Of a stretch of 64,000 bases of DNA, positions 24,311 to 33,672 are shown in pieces (the stretch's first letter is position 1; every line of letters begins with the position of its first letter). Source of the DNA: Phycisphaerae bacterium RAS1 (GTDB lineage: Bacteria > Planctomycetota > Phycisphaerae > UBA1845 > Fen-1342). The notes below the pieces were generated by a model. It did not search any database. It was not told where the DNA came from and saw only the letters and a list, made by a program, of their open reading frames with translations. The stretch spans positions 736,942 to 800,941 of the forward strand of contig SMLU01000002.1 of the NCBI GenBank assembly GCA_007859745.1. Reading direction: 5' to 3'. The position numbers and the translations under genes are program-made.

Positions 24311-25729
24311 ATGAAGTGTCAACGTCTCATCCCGCTTGTCGTCTTCATCACCGCGGGCGGCGCGTGCCACGCGCAGACCACCATGCCCTCCGCCATCGTC
24401 GCGTCCGATGAATCGCGCCAAGCCGCGGCGTATCGTTTCAGCGCCGACGACGAGAAGCTGCTGGACCAGATTCAGCGCGGTTGCTTCAACTACTTCTGGA
24501 AGGAAGTCGGCTCGCCCGCGCTTCTGGTGAAGGACCGGCTCAAGGCGCCCGTTTCCAGCATCGCCGCGGTCGGCTTCCAACTCTCATCGCTGGCGATCGG
24601 CGTGGAGCGCGGCTGGTGCAGCCGCGACGAAGCGCAGCAACGCGCCCAGACGATTCTCCGATCGCTTCTTGAGCGCGACGACAACAAGTATCTGGGCATG
24701 TACGCCCACTTCCCGGATCACAACACGGCCGGGGTTAACCAGGCCGGATTCGACCCCGAGATCAGCACGGTAGACACCGCCCTGCTCGTCGCCGGCGTCA
24801 TCACCGCATCCGAATACTTCGGCGGCGCCGTCCGCGAGCTGGGCGACCGGATGGTCGCCGACATCAACTGGAGAGCCTTCGCTCTGCCGCCTGACGGCCT
24901 CATCTCGATGGCCTGGAAACCCACCGACGGAAAAAAACCGGCCGCCGGCGGCCGAATGCTCGACCACAAGTGGTGGATCAACAGCGACGAGGAGCGGCTG
25001 GTCTACCTGTTTGCGGTCGGCGCCCCGCGAGCCGAATTCGCGCTCGAGCCGGCGGTCTACTACAAGCTGAAGCGTGAGGTGCGGCGGTACGGCGGCCTTC
25101 CGCCATTCGTCGTCTCGTGGCCCGGGCCGCTGTTTACCTATTTTTTCAGCCACTGCTGGATCGACTACCAGGCGCTGGGCCCGGACGACCCGGCGCGCTT
25201 CGGCAGCAATGCACCCGCGGTCGACTGGTTCGAGAATTCGCGCCGTGCCGTGCTGACGCACAAGCGCCGCTGCAACGAAAACGCCGACTGCCTGCGCCAG
25301 CTCGGCGAGAACGGCTGGGGGCTGAGCGCCTGTGTCGGCCGCGACGGCTATATCGTGCCCCAGTTGCAGCCGAATCTCTCGAACGAAGACAATTTCCACG
25401 ACTGCACGATCACCCCCTACGCCGCCGGATCGGCGATCATGTTCACCCGCGAAGAGAGCATGGCGGCGCTGCGTGCGTTCTACGAGCTGAAGAGCGCCGA
25501 CGGTCGGCGATTAGTCTGGAGCGATCCGGAAAGCGGCGGTTACGGACTGGCCGATTCGTTCTCGATCAAGCAGGGTTACGTCTGCGACGACTACGTGGGG
25601 ATCGACGAAGGGCCGCTGCTCCTGGCGATCGAAAACGCCCGCACAAAGCTGATCTGGAAGACATTCATGAAGAGCCCGCACGTGCGGCGCGGCCTGAAGC
25701 GGCTTGGGCTGGACAAGACGCCGGGCTGA
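24311..25729 (+). CDS. Secreted glucoamylase-like (GH144-type) glycoside hydrolase
   Basis: The 472-residue protein has a signal peptide (RLIPLVVFITAGGACHAQ) and then the family start LLDQIQRGCFNYFWKEVGSP. Family motifs include SSIAAVGFQLSSLAIGVERG, STVDTALLVAGVITASEYFG, GPLFTYFFSHCWIDY and YGLADSFS near the end. This family comprises endo-beta-1,2-glucanases (GH144) and 'glucoamylase-like' proteins, forming an alpha/alpha barrel. The substrate is therefore probably a beta-glucan, but I cannot assign it. It starts almost at the predicted transcription start and has no Shine-Dalgarno sequence. Confidence 0.85.
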   Translation: MKCQRLIPLVVFITAGGACHAQTTMPSAIVASDESRQAAAYRFSADDEKLLDQIQRGCFNYFWKEVGSPALLVKDRLKAPVSSIAAVGFQLSSLAIGVERGWCSRDEAQQRAQTILRSLLERDDNKYLGMYAHFPDHNTAGVNQAGFDPEISTVDTALLVAGVITASEYFGGAVRELGDRMVADINWRAFALPPDGLISMAWKPTDGKKPAAGGRMLDHKWWINSDEERLVYLFAVGAPRAEFALEPAVYYKLKREVRRYGGLPPFVVSWPGPLFTYFFSHCWIDYQALGPDDPARFGSNAPAVDWFENSRRAVLTHKRRCNENADCLRQLGENGWGLSACVGRDGYIVPQLQPNLSNEDNFHDCTITPYAAGSAIMFTREESMAALRAFYELKSADGRRLVWSDPESGGYGLADSFSIKQGYVCDDYVGIDEGPLLLAIENARTKLIWKTFMKSPHVRRGLKRLGLDKTPG

Positions 25730-25757
25730 TCGGCGCGCAATTCCGCGCGTTCCGTCG

Positions 25758-25815
25758 GAACGCGAAGCGCCAGCGAGCGCCCGTCGCGGTGGGCGCTCGC
25801 TTGCGCTTCGCGTTC
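25758..25815. terminator. Family J hairpin at a convergent junction
   Basis: GAACGCGAAGCGCCAGCGAG and its near-perfect inverse CTCGCTTGCGCTTCGCGTTC flank an eight-base loop (25758-25815). It lies between the stops of the GH144-like gene and the RND pump gene, which face each other. A second copy lies at 60,177-60,247, also between convergent genes. It could terminate transcription in both directions; there is no U-tract. Confidence 0.5.
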
Positions 25816-25859
25816 GGAATCTGGCGCCCGCTCGCATGCGCTGATTTTGTCCGTCTGAC

Positions 25860-28800
25860 CTACGGCTCGCGCGTCACCGCCACGGCCGCCAGCGAGGCGC
25901 CCGCCGGCGCGGTCTTCCGCTCGCGCAGGTTCATCACCACACCCAGCACGGCCGGCACCAGCACCAGCGTGCCGAGCGTGGAGACGAACATTCCGCCCAG
26001 AATCACGGACGCCAGCCCGCGATACAGCTCGCTCCCGGCGCCGGGCATCAGCGCCAGCGGCAGCAGGCCCACGATGCTCGTCAGGCTGGTCATGAACACC
26101 GGCCGCACGCGCACCCGCACGGCTTCGCGGATGGCGTCGTCGGGCGCCAGGCCGTGCTCGCGGTAGTACACCAGCGACTGCTCGACCAGCAGAATCGCGT
26201 TCTTCACAACCAGCCCCACCAGCATCACGAAACCCAGGAAGGTCAGCACGTCGAGCTGCTGCACCGGCTGATGCGTGGTCATCAGCGTTCCGATGTGGCA
26301 GATGTACAGCCCGAGGAAACCGCCGAACACGGCCAGCGGCACGCTGAACATGATCACGAAGGGGTACACCCAGCTCTCGTACAGCGCGCACATCAGCAGG
26401 TAGACGATGATCACCGACAGGAAGAACTTGCCGCTGGCGACGTTCTGAAGCGTCTGCAGGCTCAACCCCTTCCACTCGCCCACCAGCGAATTGCGGGCGG
26501 CGACCAGCTTGTCCGCGTTTCCGGTCAGCGCCACGGTGATGCTCGGATCGATCTGGTTCGTGTCGCGCAGCTTCTGCTCGATCTCGCGAATCTGGCGGAT
26601 GGCCGCCTCCAGCGCCATTTCGCCGGGCTGGACCGTCAGCGACACGGAGCGCTGCCGCTCGATGTGGTTGATCTGCTCCAGCGCGGTCGTGTCGATCAGC
26701 TTCGCCGCCGCCTGCAAGGGCACCACCTGGCCCGACGGCGTGTAGAGCGGAACCTGGGCCACTTCCTGCATCGGCCGGTCCTTCTGGCCGGCCACGTAGA
26801 GCGAGATATCGACGGTGTCGCCGCCGGAAATCCGGTAGTCGCCGATGTAGGCGCCATCCACGCAGGCCTCGACGATGAACCCGAGTCCCTCGACCGAAAG
26901 GCCGAGGTCGGCGGCCCGCTCGCGGTCCGGCACGATCCGCACCTCCGGCCGGCCCAGGTTGAAATTCGCCGGATCAGGCCGCGGGTAGCCGAAGCGCTGC
27001 ATGCACTGCATCATCATCATGGACGCGGCCGAGACCACCTTGTCCAGATCGTCACCGCGAATCTGAATCTCCGCGTTGTTGCCGCCGCCGAAGCTGAAGA
27101 TGTCCGCTTGCTGGAAAAACGCGAACGTCCCCGGAATCGCCTGCCCCGCCGTGGACAGCAGCCGCACCAGCGGCGCGACGCGCGCCGCATCGCGGCTGGT
27201 GGCGCCCATGAAGCAACCGCCACGCCACGACACGAAGAAGAAGTTCTGAATGAGCGGCGGCGGCGTAAGCCACTCACGCCGCGCCCGGCTTCTCTCGAGC
27301 ACTCCGGACGCGGGGTTGGCCACCTCGGGAATCTGCCCGGCCGCAATCATGCCCTTGATCTGCTCCACCCAGCGCTTGTCCAGTTCCGCGTGCTCGGGCG
27401 AGCCTTCCTTTGCGCTCCAGTAGGGAGACACGACCTTCTCAATCGCTGCGCCCATGCGACGAAACTCGTCGATGCTGTAACCCGGCGGCGTCAGCAAAAA
27501 TCCGAACACCAGGTTCCGGTTGCCGGCCGGCAGGTAAGTCGTGTCGGGAATCAGGAACTTCGCCGCCGTCAGCGACCCGGCGGTCATTCCGACGATCAAC
27601 AGGGCGCGCGCGACCGGCGCCCGGTTGATCCAGGCCACCGCCGCCGCCAGCAAATCCGCAATCCACAGAACCGGATCGAGCCGGCTGCGCCGCGCGCCCG
27701 GCGATCGGCGAGCGCCGCCTCCCTCCTCCGCCGCGAATCCCGCCACCGATTGATCATGCTTCAGCAGCCGCGCCGCCAGCGGCGGAATCACGGTGACGGC
27801 GACGATCATGGATAATCCGACCGCCGCGACTTCCGCGATGCTGATATCGCGGAAGAGCTGCCCGGCTTCTTCCTGCACAAATATCACCGGCAGGAACACG
27901 GCCATGGTCGTCAGCGTGCTGGCCAGCACCGCGCCCCACACCTCGCTGGTCCCCTCCAGCACCGCCTGGCGGATCGACTTGCCCATCTGTTTATGGCGGA
28001 AGACGTTTTCGAGCACGACATAGGCGCTGTCCACGACGTCGCCGACGGCGAACGCGATGCCCGCCAGCGAGATCACGTTCAGCGTGCGGCCCAGCAGCAC
28101 AATCACGAGGAACGTGCCGATGATGGACACCGGAATCGTCAGCGCCAGCACCGCCGTCGCCCGCCAGCTCCGCAGAAAAGCCAGCAGCAGCCCCAGCACC
28201 AGGGCCGAGCCGTAGACCACGTTCGACTGCACCATCTCGATCGACTGGCCGATGTACAGCGTCTCGTCGTAGACCTGCATCAGCTCCAGCCGCATCTTGC
28301 GGGCCTCGAGCACCTCTTCATTCACGCGGCGGATCGCCGTGCGCAGCTCGTCCATGACCTGCATCACGTTCGCCCCCACCTCGCGCCGCACGGGGAACGC
28401 CAGTACGTATTGCCCCAGGCTGCGCACCAGTCCTTCCGGATCCTTGAACGCCAGCTCCACCTCGGCCACGTCGCGCACGTACACCGGCCCGCCCGGCGTG
28501 TACGCGATCACCGTGTCCAGAATTTCGCCGGCCGATTCGTACTGCCCGATCGTGCGCACGGCGTAGTCGAGCTTGCCCTGCGAGCGCGTGCCGGCCGAGA
28601 TGTTCTCGTTCTGTCGCCGCAGCGCCAGGCGAAGCTGGTCGAACGTCAGCCCGCGGGCGGCCAGCTTGCCGGCGTCGACGCGCACCTGCATTTCGCGCTC
28701 AAATCCGCCGTAGATATCCGTCCCGGCGACGCCGCGAACGCGGTCGAGGTAGGGCTGGATGTAGTCCTCGGCGAAGTCGCGCAGCTTGCGGATTTCCTCG

Positions 28801-29246
28801 CTGTCCTCGCCGGCGTAGAGAATCAGCCAGGCGATGACGGTGCCCATTTCGGCGTCGCCCACCGTGACCTTGGATTCCTGGACTTCGAGCGGGTAGCCGG
28901 TCACCTGCCGCAGCTTGTCGTTCACGTCGCGCAGGGCTTCGTTCTTGTCGACGTTGGGATAGAACTCGAGCGAGATGCTCGCGGCCGTGTCGCGCGAGCT
29001 GCTGGTCATCTGCCGCAGCCCCTTCACGCTGCGCAGCACCTCTTCCTGGCGGTCGATGATCTCGTTTTCGATCTCCTGCGGATTGGCCCCCGGCCAGACG
29101 GTTTCGATGTTGATCACCGGTACGTCGACGGTGGGCGTGAGTTGCACGGGAATGGCGTTGAACGCCAGCAGCCCGAACAGCACCAGCAGCAGCACGCCGA
29201 CGGACACGCCGACGGGCCGATCGACACACATACGAATCAGGTTCAA
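25860..29246 (-). CDS. RND-family (HAE1/AcrB-like) efflux transporter
   Basis: The protein of about 1,128 residues has the RND layout: a first transmembrane segment (VGVSVGVLLLVLFGLLAFNA), two large periplasmic loops and two bundles of transmembrane helices. TM4 has AFAVGDVVDSAYVVLENV with the proton-relay aspartate, and TM10 has FVMLVGLVVKNAILLVEQ with the partner lysine. No adaptor or outer-membrane gene lies next to it. The frame continues upstream through a repeat array, which is not credible protein. A TTG at 29246 with GGAG seven bases upstream gives MNLIRMCVDRPVG; the ATG at 29231 is the alternative. Substrate unknown. Confidence 0.9.
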   Translation of the reverse strand: MNLIRMCVDRPVGVSVGVLLLVLFGLLAFNAIPVQLTPTVDVPVINIETVWPGANPQEIENEIIDRQEEVLRSVKGLRQMTSSSRDTAASISLEFYPNVDKNEALRDVNDKLRQVTGYPLEVQESKVTVGDAEMGTVIAWLILYAGEDSEEIRKLRDFAEDYIQPYLDRVRGVAGTDIYGGFEREMQVRVDAGKLAARGLTFDQLRLALRRQNENISAGTRSQGKLDYAVRTIGQYESAGEILDTVIAYTPGGPVYVRDVAEVELAFKDPEGLVRSLGQYVLAFPVRREVGANVMQVMDELRTAIRRVNEEVLEARKMRLELMQVYDETLYIGQSIEMVQSNVVYGSALVLGLLLAFLRSWRATAVLALTIPVSIIGTFLVIVLLGRTLNVISLAGIAFAVGDVVDSAYVVLENVFRHKQMGKSIRQAVLEGTSEVWGAVLASTLTTMAVFLPVIFVQEEAGQLFRDISIAEVAAVGLSMIVAVTVIPPLAARLLKHDQSVAGFAAEEGGGARRSPGARRSRLDPVLWIADLLAAAVAWINRAPVARALLIVGMTAGSLTAAKFLIPDTTYLPAGNRNLVFGFLLTPPGYSIDEFRRMGAAIEKVVSPYWSAKEGSPEHAELDKRWVEQIKGMIAAGQIPEVANPASGVLERSRARREWLTPPPLIQNFFFVSWRGGCFMGATSRDAARVAPLVRLLSTAGQAIPGTFAFFQQADIFSFGGGNNAEIQIRGDDLDKVVSAASMMMMQCMQRFGYPRPDPANFNLGRPEVRIVPDRERAADLGLSVEGLGFIVEACVDGAYIGDYRISGGDTVDISLYVAGQKDRPMQEVAQVPLYTPSGQVVPLQAAAKLIDTTALEQINHIERQRSVSLTVQPGEMALEAAIRQIREIEQKLRDTNQIDPSITVALTGNADKLVAARNSLVGEWKGLSLQTLQNVASGKFFLSVIIVYLLMCALYESWVYPFVIMFSVPLAVFGGFLGLYICHIGTLMTTHQPVQQLDVLTFLGFVMLVGLVVKNAILLVEQSLVYYREHGLAPDDAIREAVRVRVRPVFMTSLTSIVGLLPLALMPGAGSELYRGLASVILGGMFVSTLGTLVLVPAVLGVVMNLRERKTAPAGASLAAVAVTREP

Positions 29247-29369
29247 CGCCAGGCTCCGGTTGTTCGCCCAGACCGCAATTCTAGGCGCTTTCGGCGTTTT
29301 GGGGCACCGCCGGCTCGTGATCCGGTAGTCGGCCGGCGCATCCACCGTTCTGCTACGGCGCACGTCTTT

Positions 29370-29596
29370 CCGAACCCGCCGCGCCAAGCGGCGGGACGAC
29401 GTTGCTTCCGTCCGAACCCGCCGCGCCAAGCGGCGGGACGACGTTGCTTCCGTCCGAACCCGCCGCGCCAAGCGGCGGGACGACGTTGCTTCCGTCCGAA
29501 CCCGCCGCGCCAAGCGGCGGGGTGAACTCCCACCGCGAGGAACGTAGATCGCCGCCGGACGTCAACCCGCCGCTTGGCGCGGCGGGTTCTGAAAGG
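29370..29596. repeat. Tandem array of family B repeat, four units, plus inverted partner
   Basis: A 42-base unit, CCGAACCCGCCGCGCCAAGC followed by GGCGGGACGACGTTGCTTCC and GT, begins at 29370, 29412 and 29454; a fourth, partial unit begins at 29496. An inverted partner (AACCCGCCGCTTGGCGCGGC) ends at 29590. Because 42 is a multiple of three, reading frames pass through the array. It fills much of the 473-base spacer between the RND gene and mgtE, which otherwise holds only the mgtE promoter region. Confidence 0.9.
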
Positions 29597-29719
29597 CGCC
29601 GCCGATCGAGACCTCTCGCCGGTTGCCTCCGCCGCGGGAAAACCCCGCCAACCTCGCCCGCGACGCTTGCAAGCTGCCCCTGCCATGCGGCTATAGTGCG
29701 CCGTTTCTGTCGGTGAATC

Positions 29720-31042
29720 GTGCAACAGAACTCAGAACAACTCGCGCCCGACGAACTGCTGAGCGCCTGGCCGCTGCTGGACGACGAAGACCGCGTCGGC
29801 GGCTTCCGCATGCTCGGCCAGCAGGACGCCGAAGATCTGTTCCTGCACCTGGACACCGGGGCCGCGGCCGACCTGATTCTCGCTCTGCCCGGCAGCGAGC
29901 GGCGGCTGTGGATTCGACTGCTCCCGCCCGACGACGCCGCCGACCTGATTCAGGCTGTGCCCGCCGAGCAGCGCGAGGCCCTGCTGACGCTTCTGGACGA
30001 CGCGACGCGCGGCGAGGTCAACGCGCTCCTGGCGTATGCCGAGGACGAGGCCGGCGGGTTGATGAACCCGCGCTACGCCCGGCTGCGCCCGGAAATGAGC
30101 GTGGACGAGGCGATCCGCTATCTGCGGCGGCAATCGCGGACATCGGCGGAGACGGTCTACTACGCCTACGTCGTGGACCACGCGCAGCACCTCCTGGGCG
30201 TCGTTTCGTTCCGCCAGCTCGTCACCGCTCCGCCCGAAAAGACCGTGGGCGACATCATGGCGCGCGAGCTGGTGAAGATTCCGGAGGAAATGGACCAGGA
30301 AGCCGTCTCGCACATTTTCGCTGACCACGGCTACCTCGCGCTTCCGGTCGTGGACAGCGAAGGGCGCATGAAGGGCATCGTCACGGCTGACGACATCGTC
30401 GACGTCGTGAAGGAAGAGGCGACCGAGGACATTCAGAAGATCGGCGGCACGGCGGCCCTCGACGCGCCTTACCTCGAAGTCGGCCGCCGCGAGATGTTCC
30501 AGAAGCGCGTCGGCTGGCTGGCGGTGCTGTTTGTCGGGCAGATGCTGACCGCGTCGGTGATCGGCTACTTTCAGACGCAGCTCGAGGTGGCGACGGTGCT
30601 GACGCTGTTCATTCCGCTGATCATCAGCAGCGGGGGCAACTCCGGCTCGCAGGCATCGACGCTGGTGATCCGGGCCATGGCGCTGGGGGAGGTGCGGCTG
30701 CGCGACTGGTGGCGGATTATGCAGCGCGAGCTGGTCGTCGGAGCGCTGCTGGGGGCGTTCCTGGGGCTGATGGGGCTGGCGCGGGTCTTCGTCTGGAAGC
30801 ACTTGTTCGGCGTCTACGGCGAGCACTTCTTCCGGCTGGGGCTGACGGTGTGCGGGAGCGTCATCGGCGTCGTGTTGTGGGGGACGCTCTCCGGGTCGAT
30901 GCTGCCGCTCCTGTTGCGGCGTCTGGGGTTCGACCCGGCCAGCGCTTCGACGCCGTTCGTGGCGACGCTCTGCGATGTAATCGGGCTGGTGATCTACTTC
31001 GGCATCGCCCATGCGATCCTGTCGGGGACGATGCTTCCGTAG
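29720..31042 (+). CDS. mgtE: Magnesium transporter MgtE
   Basis: MgtE is a gated Mg2+ channel in the inner membrane. The 440-residue protein has the acidic N domain of helical repeats (residues about 1-115), two CBS domains (MNPRYARLRPEMSVDEAIRY to about residue 245) and five transmembrane helices with the pore signature PLIISSGGNSGSQASTLVIR. It starts at GTG. A -10-like TATAGT lies at 29,692 with TTGCAA 19 bases upstream. No Mg2+ riboswitch fold was recognised in the short leader. Confidence 0.95.
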   Translation: MQQNSEQLAPDELLSAWPLLDDEDRVGGFRMLGQQDAEDLFLHLDTGAAADLILALPGSERRLWIRLLPPDDAADLIQAVPAEQREALLTLLDDATRGEVNALLAYAEDEAGGLMNPRYARLRPEMSVDEAIRYLRRQSRTSAETVYYAYVVDHAQHLLGVVSFRQLVTAPPEKTVGDIMARELVKIPEEMDQEAVSHIFADHGYLALPVVDSEGRMKGIVTADDIVDVVKEEATEDIQKIGGTAALDAPYLEVGRREMFQKRVGWLAVLFVGQMLTASVIGYFQTQLEVATVLTLFIPLIISSGGNSGSQASTLVIRAMALGEVRLRDWWRIMQRELVVGALLGAFLGLMGLARVFVWKHLFGVYGEHFFRLGLTVCGSVIGVVLWGTLSGSMLPLLLRRLGFDPASASTPFVATLCDVIGLVIYFGIAHAILSGTMLP

Positions 31043-31084
31043 AGCTCCTATCAGGACCCTGCACGGCAGTGCGGGGCGTGCTCG

Positions 31085-31111
31085 CCCGCCACTTCCGTGG
31101 CGGGTTCTGTT
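31085..31111 (+). terminator. Rho-independent-like terminator after mgtE
   Basis: CCCGCCAC (31085-31092), loop TTCC, GTGGCGGG (31097-31104) is followed by TTCTGTT. The stem is perfect and lies 43 bases after the mgtE stop. Confidence 0.6.
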
Positions 31112-31185
31112 AGGCACTCTTGGTCTTGCGCCACACGATGCAAGCGTCCGGCTCGATTGCGCCGTCACGCTTTGGTTTTTTGTGC

Positions 31186-31237
31186 GGGGAGCATCGGCGT
31201 CTCGGCGGTGCGCACCGGCGAGACGCCGATGCTCCCC
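31186..31237. repeat. Family C inverted repeat
   Basis: GGGGAGCATCGGCGTCTCGG (31186 on) pairs with GCGAGACGCCGATGCTCCCC (31218-31237). It lies in the 288-base spacer between mgtE and the YHS-like gene. A -10-like TATGCT occurs at about 31,291 without a clear -35. Confidence 0.85.
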
Positions 31238-31330
31238 GAAAACCAGGTTCGTGATGCACCGGACCCCGTAAAGACCCGACCGGTGAACGGTGTATGCTAA
31301 GGTGCTCGCTGATTGTGTCGCGGCTGCCGA

Positions 31331-32734
31331 ATGACGAACAAACGGAGGTCGAGCGTGGTCCGATCTGTTCACACCGTGCTTGCTGCATTCCTGATCGTGC
31401 TCCCCGTGATGGCGGGGGAGCCGCCGACGCTGAAGGCGGACGCAGTCGATCTGGTCGCGGGCAAGGAATCCCCGGGAAAGGCGGAGTTGTTCGTCGACCA
31501 CGCCGGCTACCGCTACCTCTTCGCGACGGAAGCGAACAAGTCGGCGTTTCAGAAATCGCCCGAGAAGTTCGAGATCGCCGACGGCGGGGCGTGCGGACGG
31601 ATGGGGCCGCTGTCGGGCCGCGGCTCGCCGGAGCGCTACGCGGTGCACGAAGGCCGCATCTACCTCTTTGCGTCGCCCCAGTGTCGAGACGGGTTCCTGA
31701 AGAATCCGCTGCGCTGCATCGAGAGCGACGACCCGAAGCCGGAGCCGGTCTCACCGGCGGCAGCCAAGCGCGGCAAAGAACTGATCGAGCTGGCGCTGCG
31801 CGGGCTGGGCGGGGCGGAGAAGGTGGACGCCGTCAAGAGCTACGAGGAGCAGATCGACGCGGACCGCAAGTCCGGCGAGAAGACCTACAAGTTCTCGGAC
31901 CGGCGGCTGGTCGCGTTTCCCGCACGCTACCTGGAGCGCGAGGCGTGGGACGATTCCTGGTTCGGCAGCGTTCTGTCGGACGCCGGCGGCGCGTTCACCT
32001 CCGCCGGCGAAGAGCCGCGGGCGATGGTCGCGTCGCAGCGCGCGGCGCTGGCGCGCACATTTGCCCGCGTCCCGCTGGTCATGCTCAAGAGCCGCGGCAA
32101 GGCGGGATTCGAGGCGTTTGCGGCGGGCGAGGGAAAGGTCGGCGACGCGGCGGTCGAGTATCTTGTGACCTACTTCGACGGGGCGAAAATCAAGTGGGGG
32201 ATCGACGCGAAGAGCGGCCGGATTCTGAGCGCGGCGTTCCGCGGCCGCGGGCTGCGGTCGTCGGTTGGCGAAGTGGAGGTTGTGTTCGACGACTTCCGCG
32301 AAGTCGGCGGACTGACGCTTCCGCACGCCCGGCGGGCGAGTTTTGATGGAGAGCGGGCGGAAAGCATGGATGCGGCGGTGACGAAGATCGTCGTGAATGG
32401 GCCGGTGGATGAAGAGGCGTTTCGCATGCCGCGCCAAACGCCGGTCGGGTCGGCCCTTCGACCCGGAGCACTCTTGGGGGTGGAACGGGCATCTTGCCCG
32501 TTCGTGGGGCCGCAGGGACGGGCGAGACGCCCGTCCCACCCGAAGGGCCGACGCTACGAATCCGCGACTTGGCGTCGTTACAAATTCCCCCGCCGCGCCT
32601 GTTCGCGCTCGAGCGACACGAACAGCGCCTTGAAATTCCCCTGCCCGAATCCCCGGCAGCCGTGCCGTTCGATCACCTCGAAGAACAGCGTCGGCCGATC
32701 CTGCACCGGCTGGGTGAAAATCTGGAGCAGGTAG
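31331..32734 (+). CDS. Exported protein with YHS-like N-terminal region; reading frame runs through a repeat
   Basis: From the ATG at 31331 the product has a signal peptide (VVRSVHTVLAAFLIVLPVMA), then two halves resembling YHS domains: FVDHAGYRYLFATEANKSAF and YAVHEGRIYLFASPQCRDGF. YHS domains often bind metal. The central part (residues about 140-370) is unassigned. After about codon 373 the frame enters a family E repeat and then the opposite strand of hppD, giving a Pro/Arg/Ser-rich tail that looks non-native, so the original stop was probably lost. The annotated end at 32734 therefore overlaps hppD by 157 bases. Confidence 0.55.
   Translation: MTNKRRSSVVRSVHTVLAAFLIVLPVMAGEPPTLKADAVDLVAGKESPGKAELFVDHAGYRYLFATEANKSAFQKSPEKFEIADGGACGRMGPLSGRGSPERYAVHEGRIYLFASPQCRDGFLKNPLRCIESDDPKPEPVSPAAAKRGKELIELALRGLGGAEKVDAVKSYEEQIDADRKSGEKTYKFSDRRLVAFPARYLEREAWDDSWFGSVLSDAGGAFTSAGEEPRAMVASQRAALARTFARVPLVMLKSRGKAGFEAFAAGEGKVGDAAVEYLVTYFDGAKIKWGIDAKSGRILSAAFRGRGLRSSVGEVEVVFDDFREVGGLTLPHARRASFDGERAESMDAAVTKIVVNGPVDEEAFRMPRQTPVGSALRPGALLGVERASCPFVGPQGRARRPSHPKGRRYESATWRRYKFPRRACSRSSDTNSALKFPCPNPRQPCRSITSKNSVGRSCTGWVKIWSR
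32477..32541. repeat. Family E inverted repeat at a convergent junction
   Basis: GGGGGTGGAACGGGCATCTT (32477 on) is inverted against GGGCGAGACGCCCGTCCCAC (32520-32539). Related copies are at 56,820-56,875 and 60,661-60,716. It separates the YHS-like gene from the end of hppD. Confidence 0.8.
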
Positions 32735-33672
32735 CCGTCTTCATCCTTATCCACCAGGATCCCCAGCTCCTGCAGCTCCTTGTAATCCTCATCGATCTTG
32801 CCGACACGCTGCTGCAGCTCCTCATAGTACGTGTCGGGCACGCGCAGAAAATCGATGTCGCGCTCGCGCAACCGCCGCACCGTCTCGCAGATGTCCTTGG
32901 TGTTCATCGCGATGTGCTGCACGCCGGGGCCGTAGTAGAACTCCAGGTACTCGTCGATCTGCGATTTCTTCTTGCCCTCGGCCGGCTCGTTGATGGGAAA
33001 CTTGCACTTGCCGCCGTCGTTTTCCATCACCTTCGACATGAGCGCGCTGTACTCGGTGCTGATGTCCTTGTCGGTGAAGTGCTTAATCTGCGTGAAGCCC
33101 AGCACCTGCTCATACCAGCGGGCCCAGTAGTTCATGTCGCCCAGGTAGACGTTTGTCACCATGTGGTCGATGGCGGCCAGGCCCACTCCCTCGCGCTCAT
33201 GCACACCCGTGATCGCCCGATAGCCGGGCGCGAACGGCCCGCGGTAGTGCCGCCGCTCGACAAACTTGAAGACGGTGTCGCCGGCGTAACGCAGGATCCC
33301 CGTCTTGAGAACGCCGCTTTCATCCTCGAACGCCGACGCCGGCTGAATCACCGTCGCCCCGCGCGCCTTGGCCTCACGAGTCGCCGCCTCGGCGTCGGGC
33401 ACTTCCAGCGCAATCACTTTCACCCCATCGCCATGCAGCGCGCAGTGCCGCGTGATCTCATGGTCCGGCGTGAACGCGCTGCTGAAAACGAATCGGATAT
33501 TGCCCTGCTGCATGACGTAGCTGGCCCGGTCGCGGACGCCCGTTTCCAGGCCCATCTTGGCGAGGGGCTTGAAGCCGAACGTCTTGTCATAGAAGTGCGC
33601 CGCCTGCTTGGCGTTTCCGACGTAAAACTCGACGTGGTCGTAGCCGCGAATGGGCATGAAGTCGGCGGTCAT
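32578..33672 (-). CDS. hppD: 4-hydroxyphenylpyruvate dioxygenase
   Basis: HPPD converts 4-hydroxyphenylpyruvate to homogentisate in tyrosine degradation using non-haem iron. The 364-residue protein has two vicinal-oxygen-chelate modules. The iron ligands are in AAIDHMVTNVY (His), GVQHIAMNTKDI (His) and TLFFEVIERHG (Glu); the C-terminal GFGQGNFKALFVSLEREQ is a signature. No homogentisate dioxygenase is next to it. A -10-like TATAAT is on the minus strand at 33,780-33,785, without a good -35. Confidence 0.95.
   Translation of the reverse strand: MTADFMPIRGYDHVEFYVGNAKQAAHFYDKTFGFKPLAKMGLETGVRDRASYVMQQGNIRFVFSSAFTPDHEITRHCALHGDGVKVIALEVPDAEAATREAKARGATVIQPASAFEDESGVLKTGILRYAGDTVFKFVERRHYRGPFAPGYRAITGVHEREGVGLAAIDHMVTNVYLGDMNYWARWYEQVLGFTQIKHFTDKDISTEYSALMSKVMENDGGKCKFPINEPAEGKKKSQIDEYLEFYYGPGVQHIAMNTKDICETVRRLRERDIDFLRVPDTYYEELQQRVGKIDEDYKELQELGILVDKDEDGYLLQIFTQPVQDRPTLFFEVIERHGCRGFGQGNFKALFVSLEREQARRGNL

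Noticed and set aside
29247-29513. N-terminal extension of the RND pump ([14 protein letters not shown] repeats)
   Set aside because: It is translation of the family B tandem array and lies before a start with a ribosome-binding site and the first transmembrane helix.
29370-29596. Possible CRISPR array in the 42-base tandem units
   Set aside because: The units are contiguous with no unique spacers, and the sequence is the dispersed family B repeat; no cas genes are in the window.
29600-29719. Mg2+ riboswitch upstream of mgtE
   Set aside because: The leader predicted from the -10 box is about 16 bases, too short, and no M-box-like conserved elements were seen.
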